64,000 bases of DNA from Melastoma dodecandrum (GCA_029817715.1 JARUPY010000083.1:2108001-2172000); one strand, 5' to 3'. Numbered from the stretch's first letter, positions 12,801 to 23,704 are shown. Notes: generated from the sequence alone by a model not told the origin. Numbers and translations are program-made.

Positions 12801-15320
12801 CATTTTCTTCAAATTTATTCATTATTCTATCTTTTCAGGAATGATTTTGGAGTGCGTGGACTGCAGTTTATTATCCAATCCTCTGTGAAGGTGAGATAAT
12901 ATTTGTTTAGTATCTATTCCTTGGATGTCTGAGCATCCTTTGTGTTGTACTTTGTTAATTTCAGGGTCCTGGGCACATTGATTCACGGGTTGAAGAGTTT
13001 CTGAAAATGTTTGAGAGCAAACTATATGAGATGACAAATGAAGAATTTGATGTAAGTACACTTAAGGTTGTTGAAAGACGACAGTTTAATTGATTCCTGT
13101 TATAGGCATGTGGTTCTGGAATCTGCAGCGATACCAAATTGTTTTCATTCCCCTTGCTTTGCCATCTTGTGTGTTGCTATAGAACTGAATGACTCGCACT
13201 TGAGCAGGATTCTGGTCTGTAGAGTTTATGAAATACATCTGCACATCTCAAATATTTGAGACTAGGCCTTTAAGGAGCGTAAGGGAGAACTTCTCAACAT
13301 AGCCTCCAACTTTATTGCTCTTTTCTCCAAATAATTTACACTAGCTGGTTGTCTCTACTCTGCTGTCATTTAGGTAGTCCACGCTAGTAGTAGGATGCCC
13401 ATGGATGGCATTGGCTTCTGCTAGTAGGCTATTCACTGAGGAGATGTGCGTGGTGAAGCCTGTGATCCAGTGACCCTCTGTGCTCCTAATGACACCATCT
13501 AGGCCAAGCATCTGTGTTGTGGGTGAAGGGTTTGTCCATAGATGGCATACATTTAGATGAATATTGGGTGGCTGGTGCACATTTTGTTGACTCTGCTTTC
13601 TCCTTTTTATGTATAAATTATTCAAAGGACTGTTGCAAGGAACATATCCTCGTTAAGTCTTTACCAAAGGCCAGTTGGTGTGATCCTCTCAGAGGAGGGT
13701 CAGACCCGATAGCTGTAGCCAATTTTACTCGAAAAAATAGAGATGCTGTAGGAAGTGAAAACAGAATATTTCACCCAATCAGCCACAAAAAAACAAACAT
13801 AATTGAATAGAGCGATAACAGGTTTGTAGGTTTGTGAAAAACCACAATGAAGTCTTAGAATACGAAAATAAAAAGAATAGAATAATCGTCCCGTGATCCT
13901 AAAATAAGTATATTATGCTCCTGCATCAAATACCCTCTTTTTTTTGTTGCCGCCTGGTATTCAGAGCTTTGCTCCAACTAATCCGGACTTGACCCGGGTA
14001 GGACACTACCCTCTTTAATGGGGAAAAATTATGTCTTGCCTAATTGAGTGCATTTTCCTCTTAATGTCTGACTCGCAATTAAATTATCCTAGAGGCACAT
14101 TTTTGCTCTGATTTCAGCATTTAATTCATGACATGCTGAAGCGGAAAAGTGGGGAGTCTCTCTGTGACTCATCCTCTCTGCATAGTACAGGGGACCAGAA
14201 GGCTGTTTCATTATTGTAATATCGTCCAGCTGGGTGTGATTTAGTAGTTTGAAGATGGATATCGTGTTGATAACGGTACCACATTGATATATCATTTGCC
14301 CGCAAAGGACCTTCAGTTTCTCAAAGCAAATTGTTTTCTACATTTTAATGTGTTAGGTTTTCAAAAAACAAAATGTGCAGTGAATTGAAACTTTCTTCTA
14401 GTTAGAATACGATGTGTCTTTTGATTGTGAGCAATTATAGGGTTTTATCGTGCCCTTGGCCGTTTTGTAAATTTGGTCCGTGAATCTTGGGACAAACATT
14501 TCTGGTCATAAGAAGCAGAAGACGAAAGAAGCCAGTCTGTTCGTGAATATGTTGATAATCTGCCCCCTTGTTACTGTGCATTAGCTGGAACTCCTATTCT
14601 TGGGTACCTTCGAACTGTCTCAACAGAGAGAGGTGTTATCCAATTTTTGGTAGATGTAATGGGAAGTTTCTTGGATGATGTCTATTGCTATAGTTTCTGG
14701 CATCATTATGGAAAATGTCCCCTGATTTCAACATTGATCTTGCTTTTGCAGAATAATGTGAATGCACTGATCGATATGAAGCTCGAGAAGCACAAAAATC
14801 TTAGGGAGGAATCTCAATTTTACTGGAGAGAAATTTCGGATGGGACTCTGAAGTTTGGTAGGAGGGAGTCAGAGGTATGATTAGCTCGCAACTCAGTGAA
14901 CATGGAATTTTTGTTTCCAGTGACCATGAAAAGAAAACTTTGTTAACCTTGAAATGATCCCATAATATTTTTTTTGCTCTTGGGGTCCATTTTTGAAATC
15001 ATACGTGACTTTATAAGAATGCTCTCTGTTTTAGCTGGTAGCTCTGAGACCATGAATTTGTGGAACAGGTTTCAATGTTGAGACAGCTAAAGAAACACGA
15101 CTTGTTGGATTTCTTCGATGAATACGTTAAGGTGGGGGGACCTAAGAAGAGGATGTTGTCGGTACGTGTTTTTGGGAACAAACATTTGTCGGACTATGAA
15201 GCAGAGAAGAATCAGGCACAGGATCTGTCCTGTGTCCGAATAAGCGATATATTTGCTTTCCGGAGGTCTCAGCCTCTGTTTGGTTCACTGAAGGGAGTTA
15301 ACGGGTGGATGAAGTTATAA
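858..15320 (+). CDS. Insulin-degrading-enzyme-like zinc metallopeptidase (M16 family, peroxisomal PXM16-like), 3' part
   Basis: This is a plant homologue of insulin-degrading enzyme, an M16 zinc peptidase thought to cleave short peptides in peroxisomes. Exons, all with GT donors and AG acceptors and continuous phase: 858-970, 1085-1247, 1953-2045, 5736-5821, 6335-6421, 6793-6896, 7802-7904, 9353-9448, 9529-9718, 10040-10101, 10400-10504, 11418-11619, 11717-11925, 12640-12764, 12839-12890, 12965-13051, 14752-14874, 15069-15320 (TAA). They encode about 750 residues. The family is near 970, so roughly 220 N-terminal residues, including the HxxEH zinc site, lie left of the window. Recognisable blocks are [55 protein letters not shown] and the terminal [10 protein letters not shown]. 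No exon contains a stop or frameshift despite many intron insertions, so the gene looks functional. The last three residues are MKL, close to but not a canonical PTS1. Confidence 0.93.
2105..2360 (-). repeat. 3' LTR of the chromovirus
   Basis: A 256-base LTR (element on minus strand), bounded by TGATGGAG and CATGCATCA on the plus strand. It matches the copy at 4995-5219 throughout, with scattered substitutions and a short extra block near its left end. The divergence between the two LTRs indicates an old insertion. Confidence 0.8.
2376..4991 (-). pseudogene. Chromovirus pol remnant: RT, RNase H, integrase, chromodomain
   Basis: Read on the minus strand from 4991. RT contains the [12 protein letters not shown] block, SKIDLGSDY, the [12 protein letters not shown] block and an intact YFDDIL catalytic motif. 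A frameshift near 4465 leads to RNase H with ECDAS, LEFYAL, YSDHQAL and VADALSRR; another shift lies near 4120-4145. Integrase (about 3700-3060) keeps an H-H-C-C finger ending [24 protein letters not shown] and the DDE glutamate in QTEVVNRS. After a break near 3055 the frame at 2708-2475 gives the GPY/F-like region, and 2470-2380 gives a chromodomain-like [14 protein letters not shown] segment with an in-frame stop. The catalytic residues survive, but several frameshifts make the reading frame non-functional. Confidence 0.85.
4995..5219 (-). repeat. 5' LTR of the chromovirus, truncated on its inner side
   Basis: This copy ends at CCTGCATCA and matches the 2105-2360 LTR, but its inner end runs straight into reverse-transcriptase coding sequence near 4991. 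The missing LTR edge and missing gag-protease region look like one deletion event. About 30 bases of the LTR are absent relative to the other copy. Confidence 0.75.
8335..8775. mobile_element. Foldback element (long imperfect inverted repeat) in an intron
   Basis: The two halves are inverted copies. The left side reads AAAAAAATTGTAAAATAC, then TTTCCAAAATTACCCGAATAC, then AAGTCGTTATCTCAAACGAC; the right side reads the complement of each in reverse order. A central loop at about 8450-8650 repeats the same AAAGTCG/CGACTTT-type words several times in both orientations. No coding capacity is present. A target duplication may be CCGTATAGTTAG / CCGTAGTTAG. A transcript would form a long hairpin and could feed small RNA production; that is inference. 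Confidence 0.75.
9765..9989. mobile_element. Tourist-like MITE (PIF/Harbinger type)
   Basis: A 225-base element in a peptidase intron. Its inverted ends read TGGTGCATTTGGTTTGCGGA on the left and the complement of TGGGTGTTTGGTTTGCGGAA on the right, with further inverted similarity through AAATGGAATG. It is flanked by TTA on both sides (9762-9764 and 9990-9992), the target size expected for PIF/Harbinger elements. It has no open reading frame of note and is a non-autonomous derivative. Confidence 0.75.
10967..11293. mobile_element. Foldback element with CGAGTTC inner words
   Basis: Outer arms are inverted: CCTTGTTACAAAATA with AGAAAAATATTTCGCAAAATAG and GCATCAACTTT on the left, and the reverse complements on the right ending AACAAGGTGTAG. 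The centre holds repeated GAACTCGATGTTT / ATCGAGTTC and CGGTGTTAAAAACATCGAG words in both orientations. It lies in the intron between the exons ending at 10504 and starting at 11418 and has no coding capacity. The outer AAATATTTCGCAAAATA block also appears in the foldback elements near 16.6 kb and 49.8 kb. Confidence 0.72.
12133..12323 (-). mobile_element. tRNA-derived SINE, full length, minus strand
   Basis: On the minus strand the head reads GGTTGGTCCAAGTGGTAAGGAG, which contains a pol III A-box-like stretch, followed by a B box GGGTTCGAAAC. The body has CAGGTGTCCTACC and GTCGGAGCGAAGCTCCGG, and the tail is GCAACC followed by a run of A. Flanking TAGCTAGAA (12124-12132) and TAGCTGGAA (12324-12332) look like a target duplication with one change. 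The layout resembles the Au-type plant SINEs, but that name is from memory. Two relatives occur at 13941-14006 and 26414-26589. Confidence 0.85.
13341..13560 (-). pseudogene. RNase H-like remnant of a non-LTR retroelement
   Basis: The minus-strand frame at 13625-13341 contains [17 protein letters not shown] and then [10 protein letters not shown], matching the start of the plant RNase H-like domain (RVT_3 type) common at the 3' end of LINEs. Only the first part of the domain is visible and nothing upstream is recognisable as reverse transcriptase. It lies in the large penultimate-but-one intron of the peptidase gene. I infer a 5'-truncated and decayed LINE fragment; a captured host RNase H fragment is the alternative. 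Confidence 0.5.
13941..14006 (-). mobile_element. 5'-truncated SINE fragment
   Basis: This short piece carries only the SINE tail end (minus strand): CCTACCCGGGTCAAGTCCGG, TTAGTTGGAGCAAAGCTC and the poly-A. It is flanked by perfect TACCCTCTTT repeats (13931-13940 and 14007-14016), so it is an independent insertion truncated at its 5' end during retroposition. It belongs to the same family as 12133-12323. Confidence 0.75.
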
Positions 15321-18300
15321 GGAATTTGCAAATGAAAGCAGATTATAAATTCAAGCTTGTTTCAGTACTACTACTATTTTTCCCTTTTGCTAGGTTAAAT
15401 GATTAATAATTGTTGTAAATATATTAAGGATATAAATTGCAAATTGTTATCAAGACAGTCGGTTTCTGCAAGTAGCTTTGTACGAAAATTACCGTTATAA
15501 AAAAAAATTTGTGAAATACTAAAATTACGGGAATATCGTCCTTTTGCCGTGGTCACGGCCGAAGACCCCCTGCTCCTCGATTTACAAGGATAACCAGGCA
15601 ATGACGAGATCTGAAACCCCCTCTTTATGTTAATGTTAGGAGATTCATCTCATTTTTCTTTATGTTATGTTCGGAGATTCATGTCATTTTTCACGTCTTA
15701 ATCAATGATGCGTTTTCAGCCCCCCCATTCAAATACTTGTTGACATTATGTCAACTTCAAGAGTTCGACTCTTGTTGCTAAAAGCATTTAGGGGTGATAG
15801 TTTAGATATTTTGAAAATTAACCCGTATTTGTGTATCTTTCGCTAAGTCCGTGACAACTTCGAAAACTGAGGTATGTACCATAACATTCGGCGGGAAAAT
15901 ATTTCATATAATAGGAGAATAACTTTTAATATTTTACTCTTAATTTAATGTTAGAAAAACCGAATTCAATTTGAAAAATTGAAAAATTTTATATTTAAAC
16001 ATCGATTTCAACCATAAAAAAGGAATTCAACATTTGAAATAAATTTTTGAGTGGCATTATTTCACAATTTTTAATGTAAGTCATCCAATGTCTCTCAAAT
16101 GGTGGAGAAGTTCTGTCGCATTGTACCGGGGATTGACATTTTTTCAAAGAAAACAAAATATATAAACCAAATACCCTTCCATTCATTATTCTTCTATTCA
16201 TTTGGACTCGTTTGGATGCATTGCATCGTGGGAAAATGCTTTCTCGCGGGAACCATGGGGTGCTTCACTCTTATCTTCTCAATGTATTGCGGGGAGCCAC
16301 ATGCTGCTTCGCTCTTCATTTTTATCAATTTCGAAGCCCAGTTTTATTAAAATTATATCGTAAAAATATCCAACACCATTTGGGAATACGATAGGTCGAC
16401 TTTAACTTTAAAAAAGGTCGACTTGGGGGAGGAAGAAGTGCTGGAGTGGGATCAGCAGGCACACAAGCTTGGACTTGTTAGTCAGCACATTACATAGCTT
16501 TCTTTCGAGTTATATAGTTGGGCTTACGATAAAATGATGTAAGATCTAGTATATTTTATATATAAGCGGTAGAGTCTCGAGTTTTGTTCCATAATGATGC
16601 TAGTCCGTAAAATATTTTACGAAATAGCATCATAAGTTTATAATTTTCTTAATTAGTGTTAAAAAATTTACCATTGTAACGTCGACTTCACTGTAGAAGA
16701 AAGTCGGTGCTACAAAGTTCGATTTTAATTGTATTATCGAGAAGTCGGTCTTAGACCGACCACGTAAGACTTGTAAAAGAAAATTTACCAATTTAGAAAA
16801 AGTAGAACCTCGTAAAACCGACCTCGGAAGGAACTCACCGTGGGAGGATTCCTTCATTCCCTTATTCATTTTACATTGGGGCTTATTGTGTGAGCTGGGC
16901 GTGTTGTGGGTTGTAGACGCATGGCGGGCTTTGGGAACGGGGGTTTGGATGTTTGTGGGCGGCGGAGGGAGTCGGGTTCTAATCTAAGTCAGCGTTTGCT
17001 TTTCCTTCGTATTTTTTTAATGGTTTTACACACACACACACAGTTAGTACGGGACAAGCGAAGCGATTGCCGTCCCCCTCTCCCCGACAAATGGTTGGAT
17101 TTTAAGCAAGGAATGGACAGCCGTCCATTCATTTGTTTGGATTGTTGAGAGGACGGAGGAAGTGTTTGCTTTGCCGCTTCCCCTTTCTGTAAGATGCCGA
17201 GGGCCGACGACCGAAAGTGAATACGCATGCCTGTCATGGGGAATATGCCCTTCCCCTCCCTTCTTATGGTCTGGCGGTATTACAAAGGTCGAATTTCAAG
17301 ATGGTAAATTCTTTTTTTACAAGTTCATCGTAGTTGGTCTTTGTAAGACTCGCTTTATAGGAATAAACATGGGATGCAACAAAAGTCGATGTCATAGGGA
17401 TGCAACTAAAATCGGACTTTGTAATGTCCATCTTTTTATGGTGAAGTCGAGGTCGACTTTGTGACACTAGTCAAGAAAGTTACCGGACTAAACATCATTG
17501 TAGAAAAAAAAAACTCGTAGAGCCTACCGTCAAAGATAAGAAAAGTATCTCTCTCCAATTGCTGGTGTGCTCCGGCCATCTTGCCCTTCGATGGCAGTAT
17601 TCACACAAAATCAGGGGCTTAGGCATTTCAGATGCTCGTTTTGCCATGTTCTTGATCTTGCCTTTTAAATACACGGCCAAAAGCTGTGTTGCTTACTACT
17701 TTTGCTCATTAGGCTTATACTCTGCACAGAATCTCCCATTATTATATGCGAAACATAATTCAGTGTGCAATTATGTTATGTTCTCACCAATGAAAGTCTC
17801 CTACGAGTCGACAGAGGGAAGGGAATACTACACATCGCGAATTAAATCATACTGATTTTAGCTATGCTGCGTTCGGTTTCAGAATTGCCACATGAACTCG
17901 GTAAAAAAGTAATCCATTTTCCTTGAACTGCTCATTTAAAATGCTTCAGTCTAAATAGGGTGGAAGGAAGAAAACATGCATAGGATATCTCGTTCTCGAC
18001 CTTTGATGCTCCGGCCATAATGGGATTTAGCAATTTAAGAGGCACCGCTGTGTACTCTCTTAATCACTCCTTAAAATATTTTGGTAGCACTCAACCGAGT
18101 GGAGGACTGAAATAACATTAGCTAGCTTTCTAAGAAGCTGGAGAACATGATGGTAGTCTTCTATTGCCCTTCAATTATTATCCCGTGGTATCTAACATCT
18201 TGGACTTGAGAACGTGGCCGGAGAGTTACCCCGTTTTTGGGCATTGGGTATTAGACGATGAGCGTGTACCCAGAATTTGAGGATACTTCATGTTGTTACT

Positions 18301-18850
18301 GCATATGTATTTAATATATAATGAATAAAAAGTTACCGGTAAGATATATACTTCTGTGCTCTCAGGAGGATTCAAAGGAATATTTCTTACAATTATAATA
18401 GAGTGTATCAACCATGTTGTTTATTTCTAGCTTTTCATGAAAAAGAATAAAAAGTTTGATAGTATTCCTCTTCACCTTTATGTAGCATGGAGGCAGCACC
18501 AATGTCTTTCCATCATCTGAGAACACAAATTACTATTTTGATGTCAATATCGATGGCTTAGAAGAGGAACCAGAAAGGTACGGACTTCAAATATTTTCTT
18601 TTTGTCAAGAAAAATTATCATATTTGTAAAAAAAAAAGTCCTGATGCCATGCATATTTTTTGTGATTTTGTTATGTTATTTTTGGAATAGATATGTTGAA
18701 AAGTTTAATTCATGATCACAAGAGCATTGAAGAAGGTTGACTATCTAGAGAATGAAGATTCATTCATGAACACAGCAACCACTGCAGCCCCTTTATATAG
18801 TCAGAAGTTGAGAGCAAGATTAGATCCAACAATTTATATGGCAACAAAAA
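15321..18850. other. Intergenic region between peptidase gene and P450 pseudogene
   Basis: No gene is supported here. Short ORFs are scattered and lack recognisable domains. It contains a foldback structure (16590-17510), a (CA)n run at about 17028-17042 and a run near 15480-15540 (TACGAAAATTACCG, GTGAAATACTAAAATTACGG) that resembles one arm of the 8335-8775 foldback family. The remainder is AT-rich sequence with nothing I recognise. Confidence 0.6.
16590..17510. mobile_element. Large foldback-like structure with unique loop
   Basis: The left end AATGATGCTAGTCCGTAA is matched inverted at the right end by TTACCGGACTAAACATCATT. Further in, ACTTGTAAAAGAAAATTTACCA (about 16770) pairs with the complement of the ATGGTAAATTC...TTTACAAGTT block near 17300. 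The arms carry many GTCGA/TCGAC and GTCGGT/ACCGAC words. The loop of about 400 bases (16870-17270) is unrelated, more GC-rich sequence with no clear gene. The outer TAAAATATTTTACGAAATAGCAT resembles the 10967-11293 element, suggesting one family. Confidence 0.5.
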
Positions 18851-20537
18851 ATGGAGGACATATCAGTTCACGATTCTCTTCTCCAGTCGGTGCGATTCGA
18901 CAATCCTTTCTTTCACCTCGTCATCTCTGCCCTCCTCTTCTTCCTTGTTTCAGCGTGCTTCTACAAACGTTCATCCACCCTGTTTTCCAAAATGAGACTG
19001 CCCCCGGGGCCTAAACCATTGCCGGTTCTGGGAAACATGCTCCAACTAGCCCGATCGCCCATTCATGTTGTCCTGTATGACCTGGCAAAAACTTACAGTC
19101 CCATTTGCCATCTTAAAGTTTGGCGAATTTCGCTTGCGTAAGTGACCTCCCCCGAAGCAGCCAAGGAAATCCTCAAGAATCAAGAACACAGGTTTGCACA
19201 GAGGCTCAAACTTCCACTTTTTGAAATGACAAGCTTCGATCATGGGAGCATGGCGTTCATTCCTTATGGAGAGTACTGGAAGAAAATACAGAAAATTTGC
19301 ATGATGGAGTTGTTTAGTCCTAGTCGAATCAGACGCTTCAGATCTCTAAGGGAACAGGAAATCTCTAATCTGGTAGAAGCTGTCAGGTGCACTTCGGGGC
19401 TGCCTTTCAATATCAGTGAGATGGTATCAGCCAGTTCCAACAGTGTGCTGGCGAAGGCAACATTTGGCGAGAAATGCAAAAGACAGGATGAGTTCATATC
19501 GACGGTCGAGGAACAGCTAAGGCTTGCCAGCCAATTTTCCCTTCCGGAGGTTTTTCCTTCCCTGCAGTTCTTGCATCGTCTCAACGGGAAAAAAGCAAAA
19601 ATGAGCCGTATCCGGGAGGTTTACGATGATGTTTTGGGTAGCATCATTGCCAACCGCAGGGTTAGAGCGAAATCCCACGAATATTCACCCTCTTATGAAG
19701 AAAACTTGGTTGATGTCCTTCTTGGACTACAAGAATCCGCCGAGACTGAAATTCCCCTGACTGATAACACAATAAAGGACATAATCTTGATAAGTGTTGC
19801 TACTCGAAAATATCCTTATTGTCTTTAAGTTTGAACCCATATTATACTGAAAACGGGATGGCTTCCGCTTTAAGCTCTTTAAGTAATGATTGATCTTTCG
19901 TGTTTACTTCATTGAGATTCTTCGACCAACAGGACATGCTCGGTGGAGGAACCGATACTTCGCCATCAGCTGTAGAGTGGGCGCTTTCTGAGATGCTGAA
20001 GAATCCAGAGGTCATGAAGAAAGCACAGACCGAACTGCGAGATGCTTTGAAGGGGAAGGTCGTCCTAGAGGAAGCGGATCTCGAGAAAATTCAGTACTCG
20101 AAGCTGATCTTCAAGGAAACATTTAGGCTACATCCCCCGGCTGCTATCATCCCACGTGTTTCAGGAGAAGACTGTGTTGTTCATGGCTATGATATTCCGA
20201 AGGCCTCAATGTAGTAATCAACACCTGGTCTCTGGGAAGAGACCCAAATCGCTGGCAGAATCCAGAGAAGTTCAAGCCGGAGAGATTTCTTAGTTCTTCC
20301 ACAGACTATGTCCGGAGCCATTTGGACTTTCTCCCGTTTGGTTCGGGAAGGAGGGCTGGTGCAGGATTCGCATTAGCAAGTATCGAGTTCATGCTGGCCA
20401 ATCTGATCTACTTTGACTGGAAACTGGCAAATGGCATGGCCCCCGACGAACTCGACATGGCAGAGGCTTCTGGGGTGGTAATCAAAAGGTTGAATCCACT
20501 GTTTGTCATTGCTACTCCACACTTCTATGCAGCTTGA
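18851..20537 (+). pseudogene. CYP71-like cytochrome P450 pseudogene
   Basis: The translation has an N-terminal membrane anchor, the PPGPKPLPVLGNM proline-rich hinge, the I-helix GGGTDTS, the K-helix KETFRLHPP, FKPERF and a C-terminal FVIATPHF, the order of a plant CYP71-clade monooxygenase of about 500 residues. It is broken in several ways. A compensating pair of frameshifts (extra base near 19118, lost base near 19140) puts a TAA at 19139-19141. The intron (19790-19932) has AT where the GT donor should be. A one-base loss near 20211 gives TAG at 20212. The heme loop reads FGSGRRAGAGF, with Gly where the heme-ligand Cys should be. Exons otherwise read 18851-19789 and 19933-20537. No function is expected. 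Confidence 0.9.
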
Positions 20538-21889
20538 ACAGGAACATCCCAAAAATAATTTCAAACTGCAACAATTTCCTGCTTGGATAAATTATCTTCA
20601 ATTTTTGTTCACATCGAATAAAGTTTTGAAGCTATCTCTTAACTACAATGGACAATTTGTAAAAGCAACTAACTTCAAATTTATTGATGAAGTCAGTAAA
20701 TGACGTTCGACATACTAAACACTCTCTTTAAAAGATTAGTTTTTCTCCACAGTGGAGAGGTTGAACCCTTTCATGTCGAGCATTTTTTTACTCTTTTCAT
20801 ACCATATGGTTTTTTCTACATGTAGCAACATTATTAATTTCATGTATAAACAGTATATATAACTACTCTTACATCGGGATGAGTTAACTAATATACATTA
20901 TGTGACATTATCCTTTGACCAAAATAATTTTAAAAAAATTGTTTTGAAATACGAATCAGGTATGTATCAGCCCCTCTCCTTTTATCTGCGTCGTCTGCAT
21001 CATGTTGAAGCAGCGCCACCCTTACAATGTCTTTGCCATGTTCGTCGAGTCCCTTTGTCTGTGTGTCTAAGGATTCCAACCCCCGCTGGAATATTATCAG
21101 AATGATTGCTGCAGGTGCACGCGAAACTGAAAGACCACCCACATTATGGCCACTTCTCGTCATTCTAGGGACATCCAATCAACTCGAGTTGATCCTTTGA
21201 AGACGAATCAAGCTTAAGAAAACCCAATGAAACTTATTACCAATAACAATATCTCAAATGACATTACCAAAATGTAGAAAATTTTAAAATAAATCGATTA
21301 GAAGAGGCAAAGCAGTAAAAAAGCATTCATAAGTCATTATTTATACAAGTATACATGGTTCGTATATGTAAGAGAACTATTAATATTATCAGAAAAAATG
21401 TCCTTACACGAGAAAAATGCGAGTACCTGAACGGAAGTGTCCTTGCAAAAAAGTTAAATCGGATCGTGATTGTTCATGAAAACGGCGTCGCGGAGATCAT
21501 TCAGATATGAATTCTGCTCGTTCCTGTCTGAAACAATATCCTCCATTTTTCTGACGCCTCGGATCCATGTAGAAAGCAATAGATTAATCCATCTATGCTT
21601 GCATGGAACGAAAGACGAGACACACAAATCAATGCAATATCGAGAAGTCAACTCTACCACGATTCATTTTGTGTTTCCAATGATGAAATATTATGCAACA
21701 AGAAATCATCCTCTACGGCGATTCATTTGGTGCCGCCCCCGATGATGAACTAGTCGCTGGCCTAAAGTAGCTTTCCGGTGATTTCTTGGAAAGAATATAT
21801 TGAATAGGTTTTGATGATGTGCCTTGACCTTCTGTGACACAAAAGTCAAACATCTACGCTACATAAGCTACTCACGTTAAGAACTTTCT
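20538..21889. other. Intergenic region, no gene recognised
   Basis: The sequence between the P450 pseudogene and the copia LTR is AT-rich. Several short open frames on both strands (for example 21454-21745) overlap each other and show no domain. I see no tRNA, repeat family or regulatory signal that I can defend. Confidence 0.5.
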
Positions 21890-22436
21890 GTAAGAAATAT
21901 TTTTGTAATTAAATGATTATTTAATTACGAAATAAAAATGATTTGATCAAGATATTAATTTGATCAAATTGAATGGATCACGTTTCTAAATAATCCAAAT
22001 AAGAATTATATTTCCCATGGAAGAAAATATAATCTTTTATTTATGGTAAGGTTCTGCAAGGTTGTCTACAACCTTCTGTGGATTCATCCGACCACCAAAT
22101 GACCGTTATTTGGGATGTTTATCATTATTATCTGTCTAGATACATTCATTTAAGTGTCCTGAACAGAGTAATATCGGTGTTAATCAATTTAGAAGTTAAT
22201 CATTGATTATTTCCATTTGCAGAAGGTTGCTGCCAGATTCAACCAGAATCTTCTGTAACATAGTGTTCATGAGAACTTTAAAACTTGATATGATTTGGTT
22301 ATCTAAACGAATATATGCATTGGTGTGACGATTTTGTAAATTATATATTGTATTATTATATAATCTTTCGGTTTCCTTGTTTTGCATAAGGCTGATTGTG
22401 CAATTACCTTCTACATTTTCACTTAGACTATTTGTG

Positions 22437-22445
22437 TATAAATAG
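22437..22445 (+). promoter_or_regulatory. TATA box of the copia LTR
   Basis: TATAAATAG sits in the LTR about 1.27 kb upstream of the primer-binding site. About 190 bases upstream is AGAATCTTCTG, a perfect nGAAnnTTCn heat-shock-element-like motif, beside CAGAAGGTTG. Transcription start is expected some 30 bases downstream of the TATA box; this is inference from motif position. Confidence 0.5.
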
Positions 22446-23064
22446 AGAGACTCAGCCACGTTTTTGGAAATTAATTTGTGTATCAGTCATTGTTGTAAAA
22501 ATCCAGAGAGCGCGTGCTGAGAGCTTGTATCCGTTCGTTTCGTTTGAGTTAGTCACACACGAGGAGCGTTAGCTGCAGAAGGCTGCATCGTTGGTGAAGT
22601 CTTCTGGGAGGGTGACTTGGGGGCTACGAGGGACTTAGTTGGAAGTTGCAGGTGACGTCGGTGGGAAGCGTACGGCAGGTTGCTGGCGTGACCAACGTGC
22701 AGTGGGTCGGAGAGAAGGGCAGATACCCCAAGAGCACAGAAGGTGAGGGACTGACCAGCTTCTATAGTGTAACGTTCTGTGTGTGCAGGTTAACCTTGGG
22801 CAGGGATTCTGTGTCTGCTTAGCCATAGTCTCGAAGGACCACGTAGGAGAACCTTGGGCAAGGGTTTTGTGTTTGCTTAGTCGAGATCTCGAGGGATCGC
22901 GCAAGGGAAGTCGCAGTGGGTTGCTGTGCAGGTGAAGACGCCGCCGGAGTGAAAGGTCTCGGAGGAAGTCATGGTAGGTTGCTGTGCAGGAGATGACACC
23001 GCCTGAGAGAAACATCCAATAGAAGGTTACCTTTGTTAGTCACATTAACGTGTGCACCGAGTCA

Positions 23065-23545
23065 CTGTGGAACAGAACCTTTCGGTCTGTGCTTTAAAAA
23101 CAAGTCACCTGAAGTACAGAACCTTACGGTCTGTGCTTTAAAAACAAGTAACCTGTAGTACAGAACCTTACGGTTTGTGCTGTAGAGGGTTGACATCTTA
23201 TGTACAGAACCTTACGGTCTGTGCTCTAAAATCAAGTCACCTTTGGTACAGAACCTTCTAGTCTGTGTAGTAGAGGGTTGACATCTTTAGTACAGAATCT
23301 TACGATCTGTGCTGTGAAACCAAGTCACCTTTGGTATAAAACCTTTTGGTCTGAGCTGTAGAGGGTTGACACATTTGGTACAGAACCTTCTAGTCTGTAT
23401 TGTGCAACTCAGTTACTCTAGTACAAAACCTTATGGTCTGTACTATGCAACTCAGTCACTCTAGTACGGAACCTTATGGTCTGTACTATGCAACTCAGTC
23501 ACTCTAGTACGGAACCTTCTGGTCTGTACTTTACAACTCAGTCTT
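23065..23545 (+). repeat. Tandem array of ~44-base units in the copia LTR
   Basis: About eleven units each contain TACAGAACCTT followed by two variable bases and GGTCTGT or a close variant, spaced roughly 44 bases apart. Linker sequences alternate between AAAACAAGTCACCT, GAGGGTTGACATCTT and AACTCAGTCACTCTAG types, so there are higher-order variants. Some units contain GAACCTTC, matching nGAAnnTTCn. The array lies downstream of the TATA box in the transcribed part of the LTR. Confidence 0.85.
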
Positions 23546-23704
23546 CTTAGTTTGTGCAATAATGGATTCCCGATGAGATATGTGGCCTTCTGACCGACTT
23601 TTCTTCACCTGTTACCGACTGGCTACATGATTCTGTAGTTGATATAAACAAATCAGCTACAATTGGACTTTAACACTAATCCACCCCCCTCTTAGTGTAA
23701 TAAT

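Larger units (their letters stand above)
21890..23702 (+). repeat. 5' LTR of the copia element (left edge approximate)
   Basis: The right edge is fixed by the primer-binding site just downstream. The left edge is placed near a TGTAAGAAATATTTTTG start, because LTRs begin TG; no second LTR is present to confirm it. It contains a TATA-like TATAAATAG and, downstream of that, an array of about 44-base units. Its length of about 1.8 kb, if correct, is long for copia but within the range of SIRE-type elements. Confidence 0.5.

Noticed and set aside
13870..13930. Possible LTR end (TATATTATGCTCCTGCATCA) resembling the chromovirus LTR at 5195-5219
   Set aside because: Only about 20 bases match well and no opposite LTR end is visible, so it is not listed as a feature.
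18712..18850. Alternative upstream start for the P450 (frame at 18712-19014)
   Set aside because: That frame differs from the P450 frame; the hinge motif PPGPKPLP lies in the frame beginning at 18851.
23065..23545. CRISPR-like array in the copia LTR
   Set aside because: Units are directly contiguous with diverging linkers within an LTR of a plant retrotransposon; no spacers, leader or cas genes are present.
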